Shown here: positions 1 through 5,942 of the stretch, one piece after another
Layout of the letters: every line of letters begins with the position of its first letter
Numbering within the stretch: the first letter of the stretch is position 1
DNA from: Ruminococcaceae bacterium UBA5396
GTDB lineage: Bacteria > Bacillota > Clostridia > Oscillospirales > Acutalibacteraceae
Direction of reading: 5' to 3'
Length of the DNA: 15,944 nt
Assembly (NCBI GenBank): GCA_002410715.1
Contig: DHOG01000072.1
Span: forward strand, 20,867 to 36,810
Position numbers and translations under genes: made by a program
Notes under the pieces: generated by a model
Database searches by the model: none
What the model was told of the DNA's origin: nothing
Seen by the model: the letters and a program-made list of their open reading frames with translations, nothing else

Positions 1-817
1 CCTTGCAGCAGTGATCACGCCGATATCCCTCGATCATACAACCATTCTCGGTGATACAGTATCAGAAATCACATCCAACAAATGCGGTATAATAAAATCA
101 CCGTGCTCCGTCATTACATCCCCCGGACAGCATGAAGATGCTTTAGCAGTTATACTCGAAACTGCGGCGAAAAACGGTCTGACAATCAGAATTCCTTCAA
201 AAGGTACGGTTCAGTATCTCAACCAGTCACTTGATAAATCAGTGTTTGAATATGACGGGATGGCAATCAAACTTCCATTGACAGGCTTATTTCAGACCGA
301 AAATGCTCTGACAGCCATAGAATCGGTGCGAGCAATTAAGCATGCCGGCTTTCCGGTTACGAAAGAACAGATTCAAGACGGACTCAATAAAGTGATAATA
401 CCTTGCCGACAGGAAGTGTTACGGACAAACCCGTTGATAATGATTGACGGTGCGCACAATCCACAGGGGGTTTCCGCACTTGCCGACACCTTGACATCGT
501 ATGGTATCAGCGGTCTGACAATGATAGCGGGTATGCTTGCTGACAAGGATGTCATGCAATGTATGTCAGTATTAGCACCTTTTTGCAAACGTATAATCTG
601 CTGCACTCCGGATAACCCACGCGCCTTGCCCGCAGAAGCATTGGCAAATATACTTCACGCCATTGCCCCTAACTTAGAGGTTGAAGCTGTGGATTCACCC
701 GTAACTGCTCTGGCGCTTGCACAGAGCGACACAGGTGCTGATATACTAATTGCCGGTTCATTTTTTCTGGCTAATGTTCTGCGTTCTGTTGTGCTCAACC
801 ATAATCAAAATTTATAG
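1..817 (+). CDS. folC: Folylpolyglutamate synthase / dihydrofolate synthase, 5'-truncated by window edge
   Basis: This is the C-terminal part of FolC, the ATP-dependent Mur-ligase-family enzyme that adds glutamate to folates (and, in bifunctional versions, makes dihydrofolate from dihydropteroate). The frame is open from base 2, so the gene starts upstream of the window; the GTG at 11 is an internal valine. The first visible residues read LAAVITPISLDHTTILG, which matches the conserved ITxIxxDHxxxLG block of the central ligase domain. The C-terminal domain begins near base 415, and its DGAHNPQG motif (bases about 445-468) is the hallmark of this family. A GMLADKD segment follows, also typical. 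About 269 residues are present, roughly 60 percent of a full enzyme. No clear terminator follows; 117 bp separate it from the flavodiiron gene. The family call is firm; which of the two activities it has cannot be told from this part. Confidence 0.93.
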   Translation, partial: LAAVITPISLDHTTILGDTVSEITSNKCGIIKSPCSVITSPGQHEDALAVILETAAKNGLTIRIPSKGTVQYLNQSLDKSVFEYDGMAIKLPLTGLFQTENALTAIESVRAIKHAGFPVTKEQIQDGLNKVIIPCRQEVLRTNPLIMIDGAHNPQGVSALADTLTSYGISGLTMIAGMLADKDVMQCMSVLAPFCKRIICCTPDNPRALPAEALANILHAIAPNLEVEAVDSPVTALALAQSDTGADILIAGSFFLANVLRSVVLNHNQNL

Positions 818-892
818 CCCGACACTTTCGTGTATTTTTTACAAAATTGTAATTATTTCAATATTATTCGTGATTTTTTCTAACTACCGTGA

Positions 893-898
893 TATAAT
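893..898 (+). promoter_or_regulatory. Candidate -10 box for the flavodiiron gene
   Basis: A perfect TATAAT lies 37 bp before the start codon at 935. No convincing -35 box sits 16-18 bp upstream in the AT-rich folC-fprA gap, so this is a weak call resting on the -10 hexamer and position alone. A strong ribosome binding site, AAGGAGATG, follows at 921-929. Confidence 0.35.
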
Positions 899-934
899 AA
901 CAGGTAGAGTAAGACAGCAAAAGGAGATGAAAAT

Positions 935-2125
935 ATGGGAAAGAAAATTACAGACAAAGTTACATGGGTGGGCAAAGTTGATTGGGAACTTCGCAAGTTT
1001 CATGGCGATGAATATTCTACCCATCGCGGATCCTCCTATAACGCATATCTAATTCGTGATAAAAAAACTGTGCTGATTGATACGGTATGGCTGCCTTATG
1101 ACAAGGAATTTGTCTCTAAACTCAAAGAAGAAATCGATCTAAAACAAATTGATTATATCATTGCAAATCACGGAGAAGTAGATCACAGCGGTTCGCTATC
1201 CGAATTGCTCCGTGAAATTCCTGGAACGCCTGTCTACTGTACAGCAAACGCTGTCAAATCGATTAAAGGCCAATATCATCATGAGGACTGGAATTTTATC
1301 ACCGTAAAAACCGGAGACAAGCTTGAATTGGGAGAAACTACGCTTACATTTATTGAAGCGCCCATGCTGCACTGGCCCGATACCATGTTCACATATATGA
1401 GCGGAGAAAATATTCTTTTTAGCAACGACGGCTTTGGGCAACATTTTGCATCCGAAACCCTGTATAACGATTCTGTTGACCCATCCGAGTTGGAGTATGA
1501 ATCAATTAAATACTACGCCAATATTCTTACTCCGTTCAGTGCCATGGTTACAAGAAAAATTAAAGAGATTCAGGGCTTTAATCTTCCGATTGACATAATC
1601 TGTCCAAGCCACGGTATTATCTGGAAGGATAACCCAATACAGATTGTTGAGAAATACTTGAAATGGGCAGACCATTATCAGGAGAATCAGATAACCATTG
1701 TTTATGACACAATGTGGAACGCAACACGCCGTATGGCAGAAACAATTGCTGAAGGGATTCTGTCTGCAGACCCAAACGTTACTGTAAAGCTATACAGCGC
1801 GTCAAAGACCGATAAAACCGATATTATAACCGAAATATTCCGTTCAAAGGCTATAATCATGGGTTCTCCGACTGTCAACGGCGGGTATCTATATGCAATC
1901 GCTGGCATTCTGGAGTTGATACGCGGTATGAAATTTAAACAGAAAAAGGCTGCCGCATTTGGTAGTTACGGCTGGAGCGGCGAAGCCGTCAAAATGATGA
2001 ACCAAGAATTGGTTAAATCAGGGTTTGAGGTTGTTGATGCTGGTGCACGTTCCACTTGGCATCCCGATGATAATGAGCTTGACAGACTGAAAGAGTTTGG
2101 CAGAGAGCTTGCTTCAAAGCTTTAA
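935..2125 (+). CDS. fprA: Flavodiiron protein (FprA-type oxygen/NO reductase)
   Basis: A 396-residue cytoplasmic A-type flavoprotein. Family members reduce O2 to water and/or NO to N2O to protect anaerobes. The N-terminal metallo-beta-lactamase-like domain (about 1-250) carries the complete set of diiron ligands: H79, E81, D83 and H84 in NHGEVDHSG, H146 in MLHWPD, D165 in NDGFGQH, and H226 in CPSHGI. The flavodoxin-like FMN domain follows (about 253-396); it begins ITIVYDTMWNATRRMA, the FMN phosphate loop, and includes GSPTVNGG and FGSYGWSG. There is no C-terminal rubredoxin or flavin reductase fusion, so electrons must come from a separate donor. Length fits the minimal class. ATG at 935 is well placed behind AAGGAGATG. 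The gene appears to stand alone between folC and lemA. O2 versus NO preference cannot be read from sequence. Confidence 0.95.
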   Translation: MGKKITDKVTWVGKVDWELRKFHGDEYSTHRGSSYNAYLIRDKKTVLIDTVWLPYDKEFVSKLKEEIDLKQIDYIIANHGEVDHSGSLSELLREIPGTPVYCTANAVKSIKGQYHHEDWNFITVKTGDKLELGETTLTFIEAPMLHWPDTMFTYMSGENILFSNDGFGQHFASETLYNDSVDPSELEYESIKYYANILTPFSAMVTRKIKEIQGFNLPIDIICPSHGIIWKDNPIQIVEKYLKWADHYQENQITIVYDTMWNATRRMAETIAEGILSADPNVTVKLYSASKTDKTDIITEIFRSKAIIMGSPTVNGGYLYAIAGILELIRGMKFKQKKAAAFGSYGWSGEAVKMMNQELVKSGFEVVDAGARSTWHPDDNELDRLKEFGRELASKL

Positions 2126-2127
2126 TC

Positions 2128-2149
2128 TTGTAATGCTAAAACATTACAA
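2128..2149 (+). terminator. Short hairpin after the flavodiiron gene
   Basis: TTGTAATG and CATTACAA form a perfect 8-bp stem with a 6-base loop, starting 3 bases after the fprA stop. It is AT-rich and lacks a downstream U-run, so at best it is a weak terminator or an mRNA 3'-end stabiliser. Confidence 0.3.
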
Positions 2150-2167
2150 TCTACATGTAAGTATTAT

Positions 2168-2173
2168 TATAAT
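2168..2173 (+). promoter_or_regulatory. Candidate -10 box upstream of lemA
   Basis: TATAAT at 2168-2173; a second TATAAT lies at 2208-2213. Neither has a good -35 at the right distance. The upstream copy would leave room for the AAGGAG site at 2222-2227 in the transcript, whereas the second would start transcription on top of it, so the first is preferred. Confidence 0.3.
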
Positions 2174-2287
2174 GTTTGTTCATAAAATATTTTTGAATAA
2201 CATAATTTATAATACTAAATTAAGGAGATATGTTGAATACCTCTATCACCCAATTTGTTTTTTATCAAGAGAGGAATTGATTCGATT

Positions 2288-2863
2288 ATGAAAAAGAGTA
2301 CAGGCATTATTCTTGGCATCATTGGCACCTTTTTTTTATTGGTAATAATTATTGTCGGGTGGGGCGTTTCCACTTATAACGGAATCGTAAGCGCTGAAAC
2401 CACAGTGGATGAAAAATCAAGCGCCGTTAGAGCCGATCTTCAGCGCAGAAGTGATCTAATCCCGAATCTGGTTGAGACCGTTAAGGGATATGCAAAACAT
2501 GAAGAGCAAATTTTTACCGAACTTGCAGATGCCCGTGCCAAGCTCAGCGGCGCACAGACTGTTGCTGAACAGGAAGCCGCAAATACTGAAATTTCAAGTG
2601 CGTTGTCTAGACTTTTGGTAATTGTAGAAAATTACCCCGATCTTAAAGCAAATCAGAATTTTATCAACCTGCAGACTCAGCTTGAAGGCACCGAAAACCG
2701 AATTAAAGTATCGCGGTTAGATTATAATAAGGCGGTAAAGGACTACAATATTCGGCTGCGCCGCTTTCCCTCTTCCATTATTGCAGGAATGTTTGGCTTT
2801 GAAAAGGCAGATATGTTCGAGGGTGAGGAGGGTATTGAATCCGTACCCAATATTAGCTTTTAA
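2288..2863 (+). CDS. lemA: LemA family membrane protein
   Basis: A 191-residue LemA-family protein with one N-terminal membrane segment (about residues 7-27, rich in I, L, F and V) after a short KKS start, then a long helical domain. The family core is clear: DLQRRSDLIPNLVETVKGYA (about 50-69), HEEQIFTELADARAKL, and YPDLKANQNFINLQTQLEGTE (116-136, here with the usual N and Q spacing), followed by ENRI...DYNKAVKDYN. The C-terminal FPSSIIAGMFGF is also canonical. The molecular function is not known; LemA proteins often pair with TPM-domain proteins, as here. ATG 2288 was chosen because MKK begins the family's usual N-terminus; its Shine-Dalgarno (GAGGA, 2271-2275) is 12 bases away, which is long. 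A TTG at 2255 would add 11 residues and is less likely. The stop lies 17 bp before the TPM gene, so the two are co-transcribed. Confidence 0.93.
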   Translation: MKKSTGIILGIIGTFFLLVIIIVGWGVSTYNGIVSAETTVDEKSSAVRADLQRRSDLIPNLVETVKGYAKHEEQIFTELADARAKLSGAQTVAEQEAANTEISSALSRLLVIVENYPDLKANQNFINLQTQLEGTENRIKVSRLDYNKAVKDYNIRLRRFPSSIIAGMFGFEKADMFEGEEGIESVPNISF

Positions 2864-2880
2864 CAGTGGGAGAAACAAAT

Positions 2881-3684
2881 ATGCATTGTTCTATGTCAAA
2901 AAGAATATGGGTACTACTATTGCCCGTTTTACTCGCCACGACCTTCATTTTGAGCGGCTGTGAAGAAGATGAGGCCCTTAAGCCCACCGAACGTTTTTTC
3001 GTCAACGACTTTGCCGATGTAATTAAGCCTGAGGACGAGGATACCATCTATTCGCAGGGAGTTGGATTGCAGGAGAAAACCGGTGCTCAGGTTGTGGCTG
3101 TGACTGTGAAATCCTTGGACGATCAAGATATCCGCGATTTCGGTGTCGCACTCGGACGCGAATGGGGACTTGGTGAGGAAGATAAAAATAACGGTGTTTT
3201 ACTGCTTATGGCTTTGGATGAGCGCAAAATAAGCATTGAAGTCGGTTACGGTCTGGAAGGCGGACTGACAGATATTGAAACCGGTATAATTCTTGATACC
3301 TATGCCATCCCCTATCTCAAAAATAATGATTATTCAACCGGAATACAAAAGGCATACAGCGCAATTGTCAATGAAGTATATATTGAGTACGGCTTAGAGC
3401 CTGAAGAAGGCTATACGCCCGCAGAGGAAATCCGGAATAGAGATGAGGATGAAGAGAACATCGGCTCATTCTTCGGTGCAATCGTGCCAATTATCCTTAT
3501 CCTTATCCTGATTGCAGTATTTTCTTCGCGCGGCGGCAGACGAGGAGGTCCGCCATTTATATTCATGGGTGGACGCGGTGGTTTCGGTGGAGGAAACTTC
3601 AGGGGCGGCAGCGGTGGAAGCTTTGGTGGTTTCAGCGGTGGTGGCGGGAGCTTTGGCGGAGGCGGAAGCTCACGTGGTTTTTAA
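2881..3684 (+). CDS. TPM-domain lipoprotein (YgcG type), glycine-rich C-terminus
   Basis: A 267-residue secreted or membrane-anchored protein. Residues 1-27 are a signal peptide with a lipobox ending LSGC (C27), so it is probably a lipoprotein. The TPM domain (about 39-162) has FFVNDFADVI, the GAQVVAVTV strand, DKNNGVLLLMA and SIEVGYGLEGGLTD, all typical of the YgcG family. An acidic linker (about 171-193) leads to a transmembrane segment (about 199-215), then a long Gly/Ser/Phe/Arg tail (216-267), also usual in this family. The function is unproven; TPM domains have been linked to phosphatase-like and photosystem-repair roles in plants, which need not apply here. ATG 2881 has GGGAG 8 bases upstream; a GTG at 2866 would lack a ribosome site. 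It pairs with lemA, a widely conserved arrangement, and ends before a strong terminator. Confidence 0.9.
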   Translation: MHCSMSKRIWVLLLPVLLATTFILSGCEEDEALKPTERFFVNDFADVIKPEDEDTIYSQGVGLQEKTGAQVVAVTVKSLDDQDIRDFGVALGREWGLGEEDKNNGVLLLMALDERKISIEVGYGLEGGLTDIETGIILDTYAIPYLKNNDYSTGIQKAYSAIVNEVYIEYGLEPEEGYTPAEEIRNRDEDEENIGSFFGAIVPIILILILIAVFSSRGGRRGGPPFIFMGGRGGFGGGNFRGGSGGSFGGFSGGGGSFGGGGSSRGF

Positions 3685-3729
3685 AGCACCGCTATAAGCT
3701 GCAGGGAAATAACACTGCTCTTGCGTTCT

Positions 3730-3776
3730 AACAAACAACACAGGCAGCTATCACATAGCCGCCTGTGTTGTTTGTT
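3730..3776. terminator. Bidirectional terminator between the TPM gene and mrp
   Basis: Arms at 3730-3750 and 3756-3776 make a 20-bp stem with one A-C mismatch and a 5-base loop (TCACA). The AACAAACAACAC / GTGTTGTTTGTT outer arms give U-rich ends on both strands. It lies between converging genes ending at 3684 (plus) and 3783 (minus), and can serve both. Confidence 0.8.
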
Positions 3777-3782
3777 TATTAT

Positions 3783-4616
3783 TTATGAAAGCAGCGCTTC
3801 TACCGCATCGGCTGCACCATCCAGCTCATCAATTACAACGCGCTCAATCTCCCCTTCATCACATAAGCGAGCGATTTCAGCGTTCACAGGCAGCCTTGCA
3901 AGTACTGAAATCCCCGTGTTAGCTGCGGCTTTATCCAGGGAAGCGGAATCTCCGAACAGCGGAATCTGTTTGCCGCAATCGGGGCAAAGCACACAACTCA
4001 TGTTTTCTACCATTCCTAGAATCGGTATCTTCAGCATTTCAGCCATTTTGTGCGCCTTGCCAACCACCATCTGAACCAGCGACTGCGGAGTGGATACAAT
4101 GATTCCCCCGTCCAGCGGGATGCTTTGATAAATAGTAAGCGGAACATCACCAGTTCCAGGCGGCATATCAATAAACAGAATATCCAGCTCGCCCCATGCA
4201 ACATCCGTCCAGAACTGCTTTACTGCTCCTGCAAGAATAGGACCACGCCACACGACCGGCTGATCTTCCCTTTCAAGCAATAAATTAATTGACATCACCT
4301 TAATGCCCATATGTGTCTCTTCCGGCAATATTCCAATCTCACTATTTTTAGCTTTTCGCGTAAGGCCAAACGCTTTTGGAATCGACGGTCCTGTTATATC
4401 TGCGTCGAGTATCCCCACCTTATAGCCACGACGCGCCATAAGTACAGCAAGCATTGCGGTAACTGATGACTTACCGACGCCGCCTTTACCACTGCTTACC
4501 GCTACCACTTTTTTAATGGTACTGTATTGATTCAGCTTCTCGTGGAACTCCTTTTTTTCGCTACAGTTTTCACCGCATGATTCACAATTATGCGTGCAAT
4601 CGCTCACACCATTCAT
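3783..4616 (-). CDS. mrp: Mrp/NBP35-family Fe-S carrier ATPase
   Basis: A P-loop ATPase of the Mrp/ApbC family that binds and transfers [4Fe-4S] clusters to apo-proteins in the cytoplasm. The deviant Walker A GKGGVGKS is at residues 43-50, the second block DADITGPSIP at 71-80, and FIDMPPGTGD at 149-157 is the family signature. The cluster-binding CxxC pair near the C-terminus is C208/C211, with a further C214 (SCVLCPDCGK). The N-terminus has four more cysteines in CTHNCESCGENC (7-18), a common clostridial addition. Length 277 is normal. Two starts compete: ATG at 4616 directly abuts GGAAGG with no spacer, while GTG at 4607 (codon 4) lies 9 bases from it and gives MSDCTHNC, closer to usual family starts. 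I suspect GTG 4607. The gene has its own promoter at 4641-4669. Confidence 0.94.
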   Translation of the reverse strand: MNGVSDCTHNCESCGENCSEKKEFHEKLNQYSTIKKVVAVSSGKGGVGKSSVTAMLAVLMARRGYKVGILDADITGPSIPKAFGLTRKAKNSEIGILPEETHMGIKVMSINLLLEREDQPVVWRGPILAGAVKQFWTDVAWGELDILFIDMPPGTGDVPLTIYQSIPLDGGIIVSTPQSLVQMVVGKAHKMAEMLKIPILGMVENMSCVLCPDCGKQIPLFGDSASLDKAAANTGISVLARLPVNAEIARLCDEGEIERVVIDELDGAADAVEALLS

Positions 4617-4640
4617 CCTTCCATATTAAATATCACAAGC

Positions 4641-4669
4641 ATTTTATCATAAAAAAAGAGGCATTGCAA
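4641..4669 (-). promoter_or_regulatory. mrp promoter, overlapping the upstream terminator
   Basis: On the minus strand, TTGCAA (4664-4669) and TAAAAT (4641-4646) are separated by exactly 17 bp, with a TGn extension before the -10. The -35 and part of the spacer lie inside one arm of the terminator at 4656-4701. Confidence 0.5.
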
Positions 4670-4701
4670 AATGAACAAACATTCATTTTGCAATGCCTCT
4701 T
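4656..4701 (-). terminator. Rho-independent terminator of the sugar transferase gene
   Basis: A perfect 20-bp stem (4656-4675 with 4682-4701) and 6-base loop. On the minus strand it is followed by TTTTTTT, the classical intrinsic-terminator layout, 15 bp after the transferase stop. The plus strand has no useful U-run. Confidence 0.85.
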
Positions 4702-4715
4702 ATCAAAAAAAGTTA

Positions 4716-5396
4716 TTAAGCAGAACGTTCCTTTTCAAAACTGTTCTTTTCAACAGATGCTGTTGAACCTTCCTGAATATCTCTTGAACGAAGCACATAT
4801 CCTACTGAAAGAACCAACACACGAAAATCAAGTGACAAAGACAGATTATTGGCATAAAAAGCATCCATTTTGGCTTTATCATATATGCTCAGTTTATCAC
4901 GACCGCTTGTCTGCGCAACGCCGGTAAGCCCGGGACGTACACTGCAAGCCCCGTTTCTTGTCCGTAGTTCAAGCAAATCGGTTTCCGTCAAGACCACCGG
5001 TCGGGGTCCCACAATGCTCATATTGCCAAATAGAATATTTATTAACTGAGGAAGCTCATCAATGCTAAAGCGGCGTAAAAAGCTGCCGATTTTCGAAATG
5101 TACCGATCAGAATCAGAAAGCTTACTGGTAGCGACATCAGCAGGTGCGGATGCAAGCATTGTTCTGAATTTAAAGATTTTAAAAGGCTTGTTGTTGCGCC
5201 CCATACGAAGCTGCACAAAAATCGGAAATGCCTTTGTATCAATTGCGACGATAATTGAGACTACCAGAAGAACAGGTAGCAGAATAATTAATGCGATTAA
5301 TGAGGCAACAACGTCAAATAGACGTTTAAATGGCAAAAATGCACGATAGCCAAGTGTAGATGCACGATACGTGTTCATGCTAAGCACTTTTTGCAT
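4716..5396 (-). CDS. Initiating sugar-1-phosphate transferase (monotopic phosphoglycosyl transferase)
   Basis: A 226-residue bacterial sugar transferase that would move a sugar-1-phosphate from a nucleotide sugar to undecaprenyl phosphate, the first membrane step in building a cell-surface glycan. It has only the catalytic core: KRLFDVVASLIALIILLPVL (24-43) is the family's single re-entrant membrane helix, then KIFKFRTM (73-80), RRFSIDELPQLIN (108-120) with the catalytic Asp-Glu dyad D113-E114, GPRP (130-133), and RPGLTG (154-159). The large N-terminal membrane region of WcaJ/WbaP types is absent; size is like PglC or EpsL. The sugar cannot be predicted. It starts at ATG 5396 behind AAAGGGGGA and has its own promoter and terminator. 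No other glycan genes adjoin it, which is unusual, since such enzymes normally sit in polysaccharide clusters. Confidence 0.93.
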   Translation of the reverse strand: MQKVLSMNTYRASTLGYRAFLPFKRLFDVVASLIALIILLPVLLVVSIIVAIDTKAFPIFVQLRMGRNNKPFKIFKFRTMLASAPADVATSKLSDSDRYISKIGSFLRRFSIDELPQLINILFGNMSIVGPRPVVLTETDLLELRTRNGACSVRPGLTGVAQTSGRDKLSIYDKAKMDAFYANNLSLSLDFRVLVLSVGYVLRSRDIQEGSTASVEKNSFEKERSA

Positions 5397-5427
5397 AATA
5401 ATCCCCCTTTCAAAAACCAGCGCAATT

Positions 5428-5458
5428 GATAATGGAACTCCAAGGGTGGCTCCTTATC
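5428..5458 (-). promoter_or_regulatory. Hairpin in the 5' leader of the sugar transferase mRNA
   Basis: Between the predicted promoter (5472-5500) and the start codon (5396), GATAA-GGA pairs with TCC-TTATC; the stem can extend to TTGATAA/TTATCAA (5426-5460), giving 10 bp with one bulged base. It encloses an AAGGAG sequence that is not near a start codon. It could control translation or stability of the mRNA. Confidence 0.4.
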
Positions 5459-5471
5459 AAATACGAGTTGC

Positions 5472-5500
5472 ATTATACTATTCAATTTGCTAAAAATCAA
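5472..5500 (-). promoter_or_regulatory. Sugar transferase promoter
   Basis: On the minus strand TTGATT (5495-5500) and a perfect TATAAT (5472-5477) are spaced by 17 bp, a good sigma-A type promoter. It predicts a leader of about 70 bases. Confidence 0.65.
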
Positions 5501-5713
5501 GTTTCATTTTTGTAATCTTTTTCAAATTCGTTTGCTTGTTACAAGAAAAGAGTTTATTCATGAATAATATATATATTCTGCACTATAAAAATAGGCACTT
5601 TCTCCAACAAGCAAATTCTGGATTATTGTTAATCAATAAATAATTCTCGATTATCCATACTATTATACAAGCAATCATTCATTATTTCAATAGCTTATTC
5701 TTGTCGACAGTTG

Positions 5714-5730
5714 GTCGATATCATATCGAC
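5714..5730. promoter_or_regulatory. 17-bp palindrome, possible operator
   Basis: GTCGATAT-C-ATATCGAC is a perfect inverted repeat of 8-bp arms around one central base. A further GTCGAC lies at 5704-5709. It is about 140 bp upstream of the asnB -10 box and about 215 bp from the transferase promoter, so it could bind a dimeric regulator. No bound protein is known to me. Confidence 0.35.
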
Positions 5731-5847
5731 GATAGTATATCCCTGAAATATATTCTTATACCGGATCTTATCACGATAATCAATAAATAAATTGGAATGC
5801 AATTTTCTTGGTTTTCAAAAAATTAAACTCAAACAAATAATATACTG

Positions 5848-5876
5848 TTTAAATAGTGTGTAAAATCTGGTATACT
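5848..5876 (+). promoter_or_regulatory. asnB promoter
   Basis: TTTAAA (5848-5853) and TATACT (5871-5876) are separated by 17 bp, with a TGG extended -10. It predicts a leader of about 60 bases that is too short for a T-box or other large riboswitch. Confidence 0.6.
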
Positions 5877-5942
5877 ACATTCTAAAAGATTAATAAAAAC
5901 TTCAATATTGAGCAGTCTTGTGGAAATAAAAGGAGTATAAAT

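Larger units (their letters stand above)
5397..5942. other. AT-rich divergent intergenic region (546 bp)
   Basis: This gap separates the sugar transferase (minus) from asnB (plus). It holds a promoter for each gene, a hairpin in the transferase leader, and a 17-bp palindrome near the middle, listed separately. A 13-bp direct repeat AATCAATAAATAA occurs at 5631-5643 and 5778-5790, but in such AT-rich sequence it may be chance. I saw no convincing coding frame, T-box or other riboswitch in it. Confidence 0.7.

Noticed and set aside
750..1052. 100-codon plus-strand frame spanning the folC end and fprA start
   Set aside because: It overlaps two real genes in another frame, lacks a ribosome site, and its sequence looks like translated AT-rich spacer.
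5631..5790. 13-bp direct repeat AATCAATAAATAA as a possible repeat array
   Set aside because: Only two copies at very AT-rich composition, no regular spacing; no CRISPR-like structure.
5877..5942. T-box or other amino-acid riboswitch before asnB
   Set aside because: The predicted leader is about 60 bases with no specifier stem, T-box sequence or terminator hairpin.
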